Positions 41,972-52,150 of a stretch of DNA of 64,000 nt are shown piece by piece. The notes below the pieces were generated by a model. That model was not told where the DNA came from, ran no database searches, and saw nothing but the letters and a program-made list of their open reading frames with translations. Source of the stretch: Phycisphaerales bacterium (GTDB lineage: Bacteria; Planctomycetota; Phycisphaerae; Phycisphaerales; UBA1924); contig JACVCL010000004.1 in assembly GCA_016742075.1 (NCBI GenBank), positions 1-64,000 of the forward strand, written 5' to 3'. Each line of letters opens with the position of its first letter. The stretch's first letter is position 1. A program made the position numbers and the translations under genes.

Positions 41972-43122
41972 TGCTCGCGCTCCTCGTCGTCCGGGCGCGG
42001 GCGCGGGGCCGCCGCGGGCTCGCCGCCGGCGCGGGCGGCCTTTCGGAGGGACGCCAGCTCGCCGGGGGTGAGGTCGCGCCATTGGCCGACCTGCAGGCCC
42101 TTCAGCCGCAGCGGGCCCATCTGGATGCGCACGAGCTTCTTTACCGGGCAGCCGACCTTCGCCAGCATCCGACGCACCTGGCGGTTGCGGCCTTCCGCGA
42201 GGGTGATGTCGAGCACGGTGCGGGCCTTGGCGCGGACGTCGGGCTCGCCCCGGCCGCCGCGGCCGGCGGACTGGCGCGAGACGATCCTGATCGCCACGCC
42301 TGACACCTTGACCACTTCGACCGGTTCGGCGTCGCGCGAGCGCCGCGCGGCGGCGATCTCGGAAGGTTTGGCGAGCACCTGACCACGCACCTCGCGCTTG
42401 GCGACGCTCCGCTTGCTGCCCTTGAGCGCGAGGATGATGCCCTTCTTGAGCTTCTCGACCGCGTCGTCGGACAGCTCACCCTTCACGATCGTTCGATAGG
42501 TCTTGTGGACGCCGTACCTGGGGTGAGTCAGGCGGTTGGCCAGCTCACCGTCATTGGTCATCAGGAGCAGGCCCATGGAGTCGTAGTCGAGCCTCCCGAC
42601 GGGGTACAGGCGCTCTCCCGAAGCGTGCCGGACCAGATCGGCGACCGTCTTGCGGCCGAGGTCGTCGCTGGCGCTCGTGACGACGCCGGCGGGCTTGTAG
42701 TACATCACGTACACCAACCGCTCGGGCGCGATCGGTCCGGGCTTTCCTTCGGCAAGACGGCCGAGCGATTCCGCGCGCCGCCGAAGCCGCGGCAGGCGGA
42801 GCGGACGCCCCTCGACTTCGATGCGATCGGACGCCGGATCCACCAGCACCGGCAGGCGCACCACGGTCTGACCGTTCACCGTGACGGCCCCGGCTTCGAT
42901 CAGTTCCTCGCACGCCCGGCGCGAGCCCACCCCCGCCGCGGCCATCACCTTTTGAAGACGGACCTGCCCCATCGACTCGGCGCTCGCCGGGGTCGGGGGT
43001 GTCGGGCGATCGCCGCCGCCGGGGCGTTGGCCGGACCGGGTGCCCGGTGGGCGTTTCCGGCGCGGCGAGGCCGGGCGATCTCGGTCACTGTTCTGACGAC
43101 GCTTGCGGTTCACTGACGCCAT
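41968..43122 (-). CDS. RsuA/RluB family pseudouridine synthase
   Basis: VRLQKVMAAAGVGSRRACEELIEAGAVTVNG, YPVGRLDYDSMGLLLMTNDGELANRLTHP, LAEGRNRQVRRML. Confidence 0.92.
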   Translation of the reverse strand: MASVNRKRRQNSDRDRPASPRRKRPPGTRSGQRPGGGDRPTPPTPASAESMGQVRLQKVMAAAGVGSRRACEELIEAGAVTVNGQTVVRLPVLVDPASDRIEVEGRPLRLPRLRRRAESLGRLAEGKPGPIAPERLVYVMYYKPAGVVTSASDDLGRKTVADLVRHASGERLYPVGRLDYDSMGLLLMTNDGELANRLTHPRYGVHKTYRTIVKGELSDDAVEKLKKGIILALKGSKRSVAKREVRGQVLAKPSEIAAARRSRDAEPVEVVKVSGVAIRIVSRQSAGRGGRGEPDVRAKARTVLDITLAEGRNRQVRRMLAKVGCPVKKLVRIQMGPLRLKGLQVGQWRDLTPGELASLRKAARAGGEPAAAPRPRPDDEEREQ

Positions 43123-43253
43123 TGTAAGCCCCGGCGGCCCCGGCACCGGCGCAAACTCCAGCGGGCACGCTCGGGCGTCCGATACCCCGACGGAGGGCGG
43201 CGGCCTCCCGACCCTCAGGACGGCCGCCAGAGCCCCGGATCGTCGGAGCCGCC

Positions 43254-44405
43254 ATGACCATGCAGACAGAGATCTCGACCCCCGAGGCCCTGCCATCGCC
43301 CGTGAACGCCCAGCTCGCGTCGTCGCCCGGTGAGCCCATCGAGGCCCCCGCCGACGGGAAGGTGTTCCTTTCACCACGCGTGGTCGATCAGGCCGCCTTC
43401 GACGAGTATGCCGCGCGGCTGCGGCAGATGCTCGCGCGGATGACCCAGCACGCGCAGGCGCTGGCGCAGGCGGTCCAGTCGGCCGGTTCGGCTCAGCGCC
43501 AGCTGGAGGAGGCCGGGGGCCGGCAGAAGACCCATCTCGAGATCAACACCAAACTGCTCAAGGCCCTGAACGCCAAGGTGACGGAGGTCCAGGGGCTGGC
43601 GGGCCGCCTCGACGAGCACGCGGGCATGGAGCGGCGGCTCGAATCGCTGCTGACCTCGCGTGCGGCCGAGCTCGAGCGGAAGCTCGAGGAGTCGGTCGCC
43701 CGGTTCAACGAAGAGATCGACTCGGCGCTGGCCACGCGTCGCCAGGCGCTCGCGGCCGCGGTGCAGCGGATGGACCTGCTCCAGCGGGACCTGGAGACCA
43801 AGGCCGCGGAGGCGGTGTCGCAGACCCTGGCCCGCCTGGCCGAAGAGGCCGACCGAACGGTCGCGGAACTGTCTCGGCGTGTCGCGTCGTCGGCCGAGAT
43901 GCTGGACCATCTCATCGGCCGGCAGGCGCAGCTCGACGCGTCGATCCGCCAGTCGCTGGAATCCGCGGCCCGTGCCGAGGCGCGGTTCGCCGTGCAGCGC
44001 GGGCTGGCGGGACAGCTCGAAGCCGCCACCGACGCGCTGCGGGCGGGCGTCGATGAGGCCCGCCGCCTCGATGCGGCGAGCACCTCCAACCGCGCCGAAC
44101 TGATCAGGGGGATCGAGCAGGCCCGCCAGATGTCGGCGAGCCTCGCCGCGTGGCGCGATTTGCTCTCGGGACAGTCGCCCGACGGGCCGCTGCCGGAGCC
44201 GCTGGCCAGGATCACCGAACGGTTCCGGGGCGAGATCTCGGTGGACCTGCGGCGTGTCGCGGAGGCGGTCGCGAAGATCGCCGCCGAGGCTTCGGCACCG
44301 GCGCCCGCGCCCGATGCGGTCAGCCCCGTTGTCAGCAGCGCCGGCTCGACCGTCGTTGTCCGCGTGCGCGAGCCGTCGCGGGCGGCGGCAGAGCCGCCGG
44401 TCTGA
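43254..44405 (+). CDS. Hypothetical coiled-coil protein
   Basis: 383 aa, long heptad-rich helical region; divergent from pseudouridine synthase. Confidence 0.65.
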   Translation: MTMQTEISTPEALPSPVNAQLASSPGEPIEAPADGKVFLSPRVVDQAAFDEYAARLRQMLARMTQHAQALAQAVQSAGSAQRQLEEAGGRQKTHLEINTKLLKALNAKVTEVQGLAGRLDEHAGMERRLESLLTSRAAELERKLEESVARFNEEIDSALATRRQALAAAVQRMDLLQRDLETKAAEAVSQTLARLAEEADRTVAELSRRVASSAEMLDHLIGRQAQLDASIRQSLESAARAEARFAVQRGLAGQLEAATDALRAGVDEARRLDAASTSNRAELIRGIEQARQMSASLAAWRDLLSGQSPDGPLPEPLARITERFRGEISVDLRRVAEAVAKIAAEASAPAPAPDAVSPVVSSAGSTVVVRVREPSRAAAEPPV

Positions 44406-44419
44406 CCGGCCCGGCCGGT

Positions 44420-45001
44420 TCAGGCCCGCGCCGTCTGCATGGCGGCGATCACCTCGTCGGCGATCGCTTCAGGCTCTGTCATCCGGCCGGGGCCTGTCGT
44501 CCGGCAGGCCTGCCAGCCCTCGTCCGGACCAACGACGCGGTAGCCGTCGTCCCGCAGTGTGCGCAGATTGCGCTGGGTCGCGGGCTGGTTCCACATCTCG
44601 GCGTTCATGGACGGCGCGAGGAGCACCGGAGTGCTCCGTCGGTCGATGGCGCTCAGAATGAGCGAGACCACGTCGTCGGCCATGCCGGCGGCGAGCTTGG
44701 CGAGAAAGTCCATCGTGGCCGGGGCGACCACGGCGGCGTCGGCGGCGCGGGCGAGTGAAATGTGCTGCGGGTCGTGGCTCTCCACCTGCTCCCACGCGGA
44801 GGTGTACACGGGCCGCGCCGAGAGCGCCTGGAACGTCAGTGGGGTGATGAACTTGGTCGCCGCCGGTGTCAGGCAGACGGTCACGTCGTGGCCGCGCTGC
44901 GCCAGCCGGCTGACGAGTGTCGCCGCCTTGTACGCGGCGATACCGCCCGTGACCCCAACGATCACCCGTCTGGCGCTGCCTTCCGTGCCGGTCTGCGTCA
45001 A
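44420..45001 (-). CDS. coaC: Phosphopantothenoylcysteine decarboxylase (CoaC/Dfp flavoprotein), stand-alone
   Basis: TTG start; IVGVTGGIAAYKAATLVSRLAQRGHDV, VVAPATMDFLAKLAAGMADDV, APSMNAEMWNQPATQRN; no CoaB domain. Confidence 0.9.
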   Translation of the reverse strand: MTQTGTEGSARRVIVGVTGGIAAYKAATLVSRLAQRGHDVTVCLTPAATKFITPLTFQALSARPVYTSAWEQVESHDPQHISLARAADAAVVAPATMDFLAKLAAGMADDVVSLILSAIDRRSTPVLLAPSMNAEMWNQPATQRNLRTLRDDGYRVVGPDEGWQACRTTGPGRMTEPEAIADEVIAAMQTARA

Positions 45002-45047
45002 GAGAGCGGGCTCCGAATACCCGCGCGTGCCGCGGCGGGGGACGCGA

Positions 45048-45296
45048 TCACTCCGCCGAAGCGGTCAACGCCCGGGCCTCGCGCCCTGAGCCGGAGGGCA
45101 GCTCTTCCATGGCGTGGGTGATCTTGTCCTGCAGGATCTCTTCGATGACCAGTTCGAGATCCGACCGGCCGTGGCGCTCCACGAGCGGACGGGCCCCGTC
45201 CATGATTTGGACGAGGCGGCGCTGGATGAGGGCGCACAGCTTGAACCGGCCGCCGGCCTTGCTGACGATTTCCTCGCTTTTGAGCGCTTCGATCAT
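45048..45296 (-). CDS. rpoZ: DNA-directed RNA polymerase omega subunit-like protein
   Basis: MIEALKSEEIVSKAGGRFKLCALIQRRLVQIMDGARPLV; location upstream of coaC as commonly seen. Confidence 0.75.
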   Translation of the reverse strand: MIEALKSEEIVSKAGGRFKLCALIQRRLVQIMDGARPLVERHGRSDLELVIEEILQDKITHAMEELPSGSGREARALTASAE

Positions 45297-45515
45297 TGCG
45301 GCTTGATTCCTTGCAGAACTTGTGTCAGACTTCCCGTATCAGTGCCGTCGGCCCCAAGGCGTTCCGGGGAACCGCGGCCGAGGGGTTGTCGAATCGAACA
45401 GTGTAGGCGGGGTCCGCACGCCCCGCAACGGGCTGTCTTTCGGCCCGACTTCCGCCGCCGAGCACGCTCGCGCGGCCCACCCGCGGGCCCCATCCCGCAC
45501 TCGGACCACCATCCC

Positions 45516-46199
45516 ATGTCCGCGGCACCATCCTTCAAGTTCGGCGACCGGGTCGTCCACATGGCGCGCCCCGAGTGGGGTATCGGCGTGATCACGGCGG
45601 CCCAGGCCATCACCGACAACGGTCGGCCCTGCCAGAGGCTCACCATCCGCTTCGATCGCGAGGGGCTCAAGACCCTCTCGACGGCCTTCGCTCATCTGCG
45701 GCCGGCCGAGCACGTCGAGTTCCCGGCCGGAACCCCGGCGCACCCGGCCCCCGCCGCGGCACCGGCGGCCGCGCCGGCCACGCCGCCGGGGGAGGCGCCC
45801 GCGGCCACCGCGGGGGCCTCGGGGCTGGGCTGGCTCGCCACGCTCGAAGGGGGCAATCCGGCGGAGCGCATGGCCCACCTGCCCGAGCCGGCGACCGACC
45901 CGTTCTCGACGCTGGCCGCCCGTCTGAAGGCCACCTTGGAGCTCTACAGGTTCTCGGACGCTGGCCGGTCGCTGCTCGACTGGGCGGCGATGCAGACCGG
46001 CCTGAAGGACCCCCTCACCCGCTTCAACCGCCACGAGCTGGAGGTGTTCTTCAAGCGATTCGCCATCGAGCGCGACGATCACCTCAAGAAGCTCGTCGCC
46101 GAATCCCAGCGCAAGGAACCGGGCCTGCTCGACCGCCTGGCCGGCGCGGCGGGCCCCGACGCCCGGTCGGCGCTGCGCCGCATCCACGCCGGGCGTTGA
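45516..46199 (+). CDS. DUF3553 domain-containing protein
   Basis: FKFGDRVVHMARPEWGIGVITAAQ resembles DUF3553; start trimmed to ATG 45516. Confidence 0.75.
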   Translation: MSAAPSFKFGDRVVHMARPEWGIGVITAAQAITDNGRPCQRLTIRFDREGLKTLSTAFAHLRPAEHVEFPAGTPAHPAPAAAPAAAPATPPGEAPAATAGASGLGWLATLEGGNPAERMAHLPEPATDPFSTLAARLKATLELYRFSDAGRSLLDWAAMQTGLKDPLTRFNRHELEVFFKRFAIERDDHLKKLVAESQRKEPGLLDRLAGAAGPDARSALRRIHAGR

Positions 46200-46481
46200 T
46201 CGCGGGAAACACGCGTTACAGACGGACCGGGGAAACCGCCCGCGGCCGCCGCCTTGGCACGCGCAGCCCCGCGACGGATTATCGGCCGAGCCGCCGCTGC
46301 TTCGACCCGGAACCGACGCAACCCAAGTGTCTCTCGGACGTACGCGATGTCCCGGGGGCCAACCCGGCATCCCCGGTCCTGCTGCGCACGGGTGCTGGCC
46401 CGGCGGTTGCCCAACTGCTCCTCCGTCCCCGCCGCTCGGCCGGGGTGACAACACACACAGACAGGCAGGAGAGACGGTTCC

Positions 46482-46778
46482 ATGAACGAGCACGACTTCC
46501 AGCAGAAGCTCACCGAGCTGATCGGCCAGATCGAGGGCCTCCCCGAGGGCTCGCGAGAGCAGCTCGCCAAGCTCGCAGAAGAGACCAAGGACCGTCACAA
46601 CAAGATCCGGCAGACCGTGAAGGATCTTCAGGACTCGATGGACTACCTGCGGCTGTCGGTGAAGTACCTGGTCTTCGACCTGGAGGCCACCCGCCGCGAG
46701 AACGAGTACCTCCGCAAGATGCTCGAGCAGTCGGCAGGCGAAGGCCCGCACGCAGGCGAGGAGCCCCGCGGAGACTGA
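46482..46778 (+). CDS. Small conserved coiled-coil protein
   Basis: 98 aa, HNKIRQTVKDLQDSMDYLRLSVKYLVFDLEATRRENEYLRKMLEQ; normal codon usage unlike shadow ORFs. Confidence 0.75.
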   Translation: MNEHDFQQKLTELIGQIEGLPEGSREQLAKLAEETKDRHNKIRQTVKDLQDSMDYLRLSVKYLVFDLEATRRENEYLRKMLEQSAGEGPHAGEEPRGD

Positions 46779-46933
46779 CGCCGCCCGGAGAGCGAGAGAG
46801 ATGCGGCGCCGCCGCCCGGAAGGGTCGCGGGCTGCTTGCTCCGAAGTCTTCCACCCTCCCGGACACGACCCGCCGACGGCCACGCACAGGGGCTCTCGGC
46901 GGGTCGTTCCATTTCCGGGAAGAGCGGCCCGCT

Positions 46934-48712
46934 CTACCGCGCCCCGCACCACTCCCGCCACATGCTCCGGTAGGCCGCCTCGATCGACCGGGTCAACGCG
47001 GCCCCGTCGCAGAGCGGGGACGAGCGCACCCGGCCCCGCAGCCCGGCCCGGAGCTCGCCCCGCCGAGCCGGCTGCCCAGCCAGATCGGCCGCGATCGCGG
47101 CGAACGCCTCTGGGCTGTCGGCGACCAGATCAGCCAGGCCGGCCGCGTGCAGCAGGCTCACCCCGACCCGTGACGCGTGGAACCGCCCGGCCAGGGTGAC
47201 CACGGGGACACCCATCCAGAGCGCCTCGCACGTGGTCGTGGTGCCGTGGTAGGGGTAGGTGTCGAGGGCGATATCGACGCGCTGGTAGGTCGCGAGGTGC
47301 TCGCCGGCGCTTCTGGTGGGCGGCAGCAGTTCGACCCGCACCGGGTCGATCCCCCGCTCCGTGAGCCGGGCCGCAAGCCGCTCTCGAACAGACGCGTCCC
47401 CGAGGAGTCCTGACTTGAGCAGCAGCCGCGACCCGGGCACGCGGGCCATCACGGCCGCGAAGAGGCCGATGGTCTCCGGCGAGATCTTCATCGCCGCGTT
47501 GAAGCAGCCGAACGTCACCCCCCTGCCGGCGGCGCCGGAGGGGCGCGTACCGGGAAGCGCCGAGGCCTCTGCAGCGTCGGCCTCGTCGGGGGTGTAGCAG
47601 AGAAAGCACCTCGGCAGCCGCCACAACCGCTCGGTGTGCTCGGCGGTCGTCTCGGGCGTGTCGGGATCGGTGAGCGCATCCACGATCCGCCAGTCGATCT
47701 CCGGCACGCCGGTGGTGCCCGGGTAGCCGCAGTACGTCACCTGCACCGGCGCCGGCCTGCGTCCGAACACCGCCAGCCGCGAGGCGGTGGTGTGCCCGGA
47801 GAGATCCACAAGCACGTCAACCCTGTCGCGCTGAACGAGCTGCGCGACCCGTGCGTCGTCGACGCCGTGGATGCTCCGCCACACGCGGCAACGGGCCTTG
47901 AGCCGGGCCGTGACTTCATCCTCGAGCGTGGAGGCGTGGTAGGCGCACACCTCGTACCCGTCGGGATCGTGATGGTCGAAGATCGCCGAGATGAAGTACG
48001 CCACCGAGTGCCGCCGCAAGTCGGGCGAGACGTAGCCGATGCGCAGTCGGCGCTCCGGGTCGCGGGTGTTGGTGGGCGGCTTGCTCGGCCGGCTCACCGC
48101 GCGGCCGTAGGCCCGGTGCCACGCCATGCGCTCCTCGCGCGTGACGGACGTGCCGTAGTTCGAGAGGCTGCACAGCTGATGCAGCACCACGGGGTGATCG
48201 GGCGCCGCGGCGAGCGCGCCCCGGGCGGCCTCGATGGCCTCCTCGCACCGGGCGGCTTCCTGGAGCATGGAGGCGAGCGTGGCCCGTGGCTCGGCGGCCG
48301 CGGGGTCGAGCGCGATCGCCCGCCGGTACGCCCGCTCGGCCCCGGCGACATCGGGCAGATCCCGCAGGGCCGTCGCCAGCCCCATCCACGCGGCGTAGCT
48401 GTCGGGGTAGCGGTCGGCGGCGGTCCGAAAGATCTCGGCCGCCTCGGCCCGCCGCCCGAGGGAGAGCAGCGCCTGGCCGAGGTAGCCCTGGAAGTCGAAG
48501 TCCCCCGGGAAGAAAGAAATTCCCCGCAGGCACGCCGCCTCGGCGTCGGCCGCCCGGCCGGTCTTCATCTGCACGACGATCAGCGACTTCAGCGCCTCGG
48601 GCGAGCGGGGCTCCCGCTCGACCAGGCGCACGAGCATGCGCCACGCGTCACCGTCGCGCCCCGAGGCGAGGGCCGCCGCGGCATCTTGAAGAACTCGTTC
48701 GGCGCTCGGCAT
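46934..48712 (-). CDS. TPR-containing O-GlcNAc transferase (SPINDLY-type, GT41)
   Basis: TPR repeats; [84 protein letters not shown]. Confidence 0.93.
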   Translation of the reverse strand: MPSAERVLQDAAAALASGRDGDAWRMLVRLVEREPRSPEALKSLIVVQMKTGRAADAEAACLRGISFFPGDFDFQGYLGQALLSLGRRAEAAEIFRTAADRYPDSYAAWMGLATALRDLPDVAGAERAYRRAIALDPAAAEPRATLASMLQEAARCEEAIEAARGALAAAPDHPVVLHQLCSLSNYGTSVTREERMAWHRAYGRAVSRPSKPPTNTRDPERRLRIGYVSPDLRRHSVAYFISAIFDHHDPDGYEVCAYHASTLEDEVTARLKARCRVWRSIHGVDDARVAQLVQRDRVDVLVDLSGHTTASRLAVFGRRPAPVQVTYCGYPGTTGVPEIDWRIVDALTDPDTPETTAEHTERLWRLPRCFLCYTPDEADAAEASALPGTRPSGAAGRGVTFGCFNAAMKISPETIGLFAAVMARVPGSRLLLKSGLLGDASVRERLAARLTERGIDPVRVELLPPTRSAGEHLATYQRVDIALDTYPYHGTTTTCEALWMGVPVVTLAGRFHASRVGVSLLHAAGLADLVADSPEAFAAIAADLAGQPARRGELRAGLRGRVRSSPLCDGAALTRSIEAAYRSMWREWCGAR

Positions 48713-48821
48713 TCGGCCGATTCTAACCGGCGCCCAAGGCACGAGGCCCCGTTGCACCGGCCGGGTCGACCGCCGCTGCTCGTAGCCTATGCTACGAACG
48801 CCCGCACGCCCAGGAACACCG

Positions 48822-49919
48822 ATGATGCGACATCTCACGCTGCACGCTCCAACGCTCCGCGCTGCGCTTCTGCTGCTGGCCGCCGCGTTCCTCGCGGCCG
48901 TCGCCGCGTGTTCCGAGCGGTCATCCCCGGACGCCCCGAAGACCGGGCCCGCGGCGCAGCCCTCGGTGCCATACCGCGCCGTGGCCACCGTCGGCATGGT
49001 CGGGGATATCGTCCGCCGCGTAGCGGGCGACCGCGCCAAGGTCTGGGTGCTCATGGGGTCGGGCGTCGATCCTCACCTCTACAAGCCGACGCGCGCCGAT
49101 GTCTCGGCGATGCTCGAAGCCGACATCGTGTTCTACAACGGCCTGATGCTCGAGGGGAAGATGACGGATGCCCTCGTCCGCGTCGCGGCCACGCGGCCCG
49201 TGCACGCCGTGACCGAGCTTCTCGAAGAGACCGACCGCCTCCGCCCCAAGGAAGACGCCTCCGGGCACTACGACCCGCACGTGTGGATGGATCCCGTCCG
49301 ATGGGGCCGAACCGTCGACGTCGTGCGAGACCGGCTCTCGGCGTTCGACCCCGCCGGCGCGGCGGCGTACAGCGCCAACGCCGAGAGGCTGAGCGGCGAG
49401 ATCCGCTCGCTTCACGAGTACGCCGCCGGAGTGCTCGCCACGGTCCCGGAGCGCTCGCGCGTGCTCGTCACGGCGCACGACGCCTTCAACTACCTTGCCT
49501 CGCGCTACGGGTTCGAGGTGCTCGGGATCCAGGGGCTCTCCACCGAGTCGGAGGCGGGAGTGCAGGACATCGAGCGGATCGTCCGCGTTCTGGTCGAGCG
49601 GGCGATCCCGGCGGTTTTCGTCGAGACCACGGTCGCCGACCGGAACGTCCGGGCCCTGATCGCCGGGGCCAAAGCCAAGGGGCAGGACGTGATCATCGGC
49701 GGCAGCCTCTTCTCCGACGCCATGGGCGCCCCCGGGACCTACGAGGGCACCTACATCGGCATGATCGACCACAACGTCACGACCATCGCGCGTGCGCTCG
49801 GCGGCCGCGCCCCGGAGCGCGGCATGAGCGGCCGGCTGGCCACGCCCGAGTCAACGGCTCCGAGCGGATCGGCCCGGCCCGCTTCGACCGATCGGCCTTC
49901 GGCGGAGGGCGCACGGTGA
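48822..49919 (+). CDS. Metal (Mn/Zn/Fe) ABC transporter substrate-binding lipoprotein, TroA-like
   Basis: Lipobox AAVAAC; putative ligands in [43 protein letters not shown]. Confidence 0.92.
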   Translation: MMRHLTLHAPTLRAALLLLAAAFLAAVAACSERSSPDAPKTGPAAQPSVPYRAVATVGMVGDIVRRVAGDRAKVWVLMGSGVDPHLYKPTRADVSAMLEADIVFYNGLMLEGKMTDALVRVAATRPVHAVTELLEETDRLRPKEDASGHYDPHVWMDPVRWGRTVDVVRDRLSAFDPAGAAAYSANAERLSGEIRSLHEYAAGVLATVPERSRVLVTAHDAFNYLASRYGFEVLGIQGLSTESEAGVQDIERIVRVLVERAIPAVFVETTVADRNVRALIAGAKAKGQDVIIGGSLFSDAMGAPGTYEGTYIGMIDHNVTTIARALGGRAPERGMSGRLATPESTAPSGSARPASTDRPSAEGAR

Positions 49920-50791
49920 CCGATCGCCCCCCCCCCACGCCCACGCCCGGGACGGTTGCGGCAACGCAGGCGCCTCGGCCCGGCGGCCTCGCCGACCGGC
50001 CGGAGCACTCACCGGAATCGCCTCTGTCGATCCACGACGTCACGGTGGCGTACCACCGCCGGCCGGTGCTGTGGGACATCGACTACGACGCGCCCCCGGT
50101 GGCGCCCGACTCAGGCCGGCTCATCGCCATCGTCGGTCCGAACGGCGCTGGCAAGTCGACGCTCATCAAGGCCTGCCTGGGTCTGGTGCCCCGAGCATCG
50201 GGCACGGTGGAGGTCTTCGGTCTGCCCGCCGAGCGCCAGCGGGCGATCATCGGGTATGTGCCTCAGCGGGAGAGTGTCGACTGGGATTTTCCCGTGTCGG
50301 CGCTCGACGTGGTGGCGATGGGGCTGTACGGGCGTATCGGATGGTTCCGCCCGGTGACCCGCCGCTGGCGCGAGCGCGCACGGGCGGCGCTCGATCAGGT
50401 GGGGCTCGCCGATCTGGCGGGTCGCCAGATCTCGCAGCTCTCGGGCGGTCAGCAGCAGAGGGTGTTCCTCGCCCGCGCCCTCGCCCAGGACGCGCGGCTC
50501 TATTTCATGGACGAGCCCTTCGCCGGTGTCGACGCCGCCACCGAGCGGGCGATCGTCGACGTGCTGCGGGACTTTCGCGCCCGAGGCCGAACCGTCGTCG
50601 TGGTACATCACGCCCTGGCCACGGTGCCCGAGTACTTCGACGACGTGCTGCTCCTGAACATGCGCATCGTCGCGGCCGGTCCGGTCGAGACCACATTCAC
50701 GAAAGACAACCTGCGCAAGACCTACGGCGGCCGGTTGACGCTCCTGGACCAGGCCGCGCAGGCGCTGGCTCTGGCCGAGGAACCCCGATAG
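49916..50791 (+). CDS. Metal ABC transporter ATP-binding protein
   Basis: GTG start overlapping the SBP stop; [46 protein letters not shown]. Confidence 0.93.
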   Translation: MTDRPPPTPTPGTVAATQAPRPGGLADRPEHSPESPLSIHDVTVAYHRRPVLWDIDYDAPPVAPDSGRLIAIVGPNGAGKSTLIKACLGLVPRASGTVEVFGLPAERQRAIIGYVPQRESVDWDFPVSALDVVAMGLYGRIGWFRPVTRRWRERARAALDQVGLADLAGRQISQLSGGQQQRVFLARALAQDARLYFMDEPFAGVDAATERAIVDVLRDFRARGRTVVVVHHALATVPEYFDDVLLLNMRIVAAGPVETTFTKDNLRKTYGGRLTLLDQAAQALALAEEPR

Positions 50792-50797
50792 CCCGGA

Positions 50798-52150
50798 ATG
50801 TCGCTCACCGACACATCCATCTCGTTCCCGCCGTGGTCCCAGGTGTTCGACGTGCTGGCGTTCCGGCAGGGGTACAACACCTCCGCGGTGGTGCTGGGCA
50901 CCACCTTGCTGGGGCTGGCCGCGGGCACCGTCGGGGTCTTCACGCTGCTGCGGCGGCGGGCCCTGATGGGCGACGTGCTGGCGCACGCCACGCTCCCCGG
51001 GATCGCGCTGGCGTTCCTGGCCGCGACGGCGCTGGGCATGGAGGGCCGTTCCCTGCCGGTGCTTCTCCTCGGGGCGGCGGCGACGGCGGTTCTCGCCGCC
51101 GCCGCGGTGCAGGCCGTCACGCGCCACACGCGCCTGACCGAGGACACCGCGATGGCCGCGGCGCTCTCCGTGTTCTTTGGCGTGGGCGTCGTGCTGCTCA
51201 TGGTCATCGCGCGGATGCCCGTCGGGAACCAGGGCGGGCTCAAGACGTTCATTCTCGGCCAGACGGCCGCGATGACCGGGCGCGACACGATGCTGATCGG
51301 GGGCCTGGCCTTGGCGGCGTTCGTCGTCACCGGGCTGGTCTACAAGGAACTGCGACTGGTCTGCTTCGACGCGGGCTACGCCCGGGCCAGAGGCTGGCCC
51401 GTCGGGGCGCTCGATCTGCTGATGATGGCGCTCGTCGTCACCATCACCGTGGTCGGGCTTCAGGCGGTGGGCCTGGTGCTCGTGATCGCCCTGGTCATCA
51501 TCCCCCCCACCGCCGCGAGATTCTGGACGAGCCAACTCGGCGTAATGCTGCCCGTCTCGGCGGCGATCGGGGCCATCTCGGGGTATCTGGGCGCCGCCGT
51601 GTCGGCGCTCATCCCGCGGCTGCCCACGGGCGCCATCATCGTGCTGACCGCCGGCGCGGTGTTCATCGTCTCGATGCTCGCGGCGCCCCACAGGGGCCTG
51701 CTGGCCACGGCGCTGCGTGCCCTGGCGCTCCGCCGCCGCACCGCCGAGCACCACGTTCTCCGGGCGCTCTTCGAGTCGCGGGAGACCGGCGCGCCGCCGA
51801 GCCTGCGTGAGCTCCGCGGCATCGGCGGCGCGGTGGCCAGGCTCGACCGCCGCGGCCTGCTCACCGGCCGGGGTGCCTCGATGGCCCTGACCGCCCGGGG
51901 GCTTTCCCAGGCCGCCCAGATCACCCGCAACCACCGGCTGTGGGAGCAGTTCCTCGTCGACTACGCCGAGCTCGCCCCATCGCACGTCGACTTCTCGGCC
52001 GACCGCGTCGAGCACGTTCTCACGCCCGATCTCGTCGCCGAACTCGAGGCCGCCGCCGCCGCCCGCGGCCGACTGCCGACGCCCGCCGGGGCCGAGCTGA
52101 TCCCCAGCGTGCACCCGCTCCGATCGCCCGACGCCGGAGGCGGGCCATGA
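50798..52150 (+). CDS. Metal ABC transporter permease fused to C-terminal DtxR-like domain
   Basis: ALMGDVLAHATLPGIALAFL, FDAGYARARGWP; C-terminal LTARGLSQAAQITRNHRLWEQFLVDYAELAPSHVDFSADRVEHVLT. Confidence 0.9.
   Translation: MSLTDTSISFPPWSQVFDVLAFRQGYNTSAVVLGTTLLGLAAGTVGVFTLLRRRALMGDVLAHATLPGIALAFLAATALGMEGRSLPVLLLGAAATAVLAAAAVQAVTRHTRLTEDTAMAAALSVFFGVGVVLLMVIARMPVGNQGGLKTFILGQTAAMTGRDTMLIGGLALAAFVVTGLVYKELRLVCFDAGYARARGWPVGALDLLMMALVVTITVVGLQAVGLVLVIALVIIPPTAARFWTSQLGVMLPVSAAIGAISGYLGAAVSALIPRLPTGAIIVLTAGAVFIVSMLAAPHRGLLATALRALALRRRTAEHHVLRALFESRETGAPPSLRELRGIGGAVARLDRRGLLTGRGASMALTARGLSQAAQITRNHRLWEQFLVDYAELAPSHVDFSADRVEHVLTPDLVAELEAAAAARGRLPTPAGAELIPSVHPLRSPDAGGGP

Noticed and set aside
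47636-49915. N-terminal 760 aa of the 1051-aa ORF ending in the metal ABC ATPase
   Set aside because: This part runs antisense to the SPINDLY gene and out of frame through the SBP; real start is the GTG at 49916
50111-52114. 667-aa minus-strand ORF opposite the metal ABC genes
   Set aside because: Shadow ORF, low-complexity H/R/G/E composition
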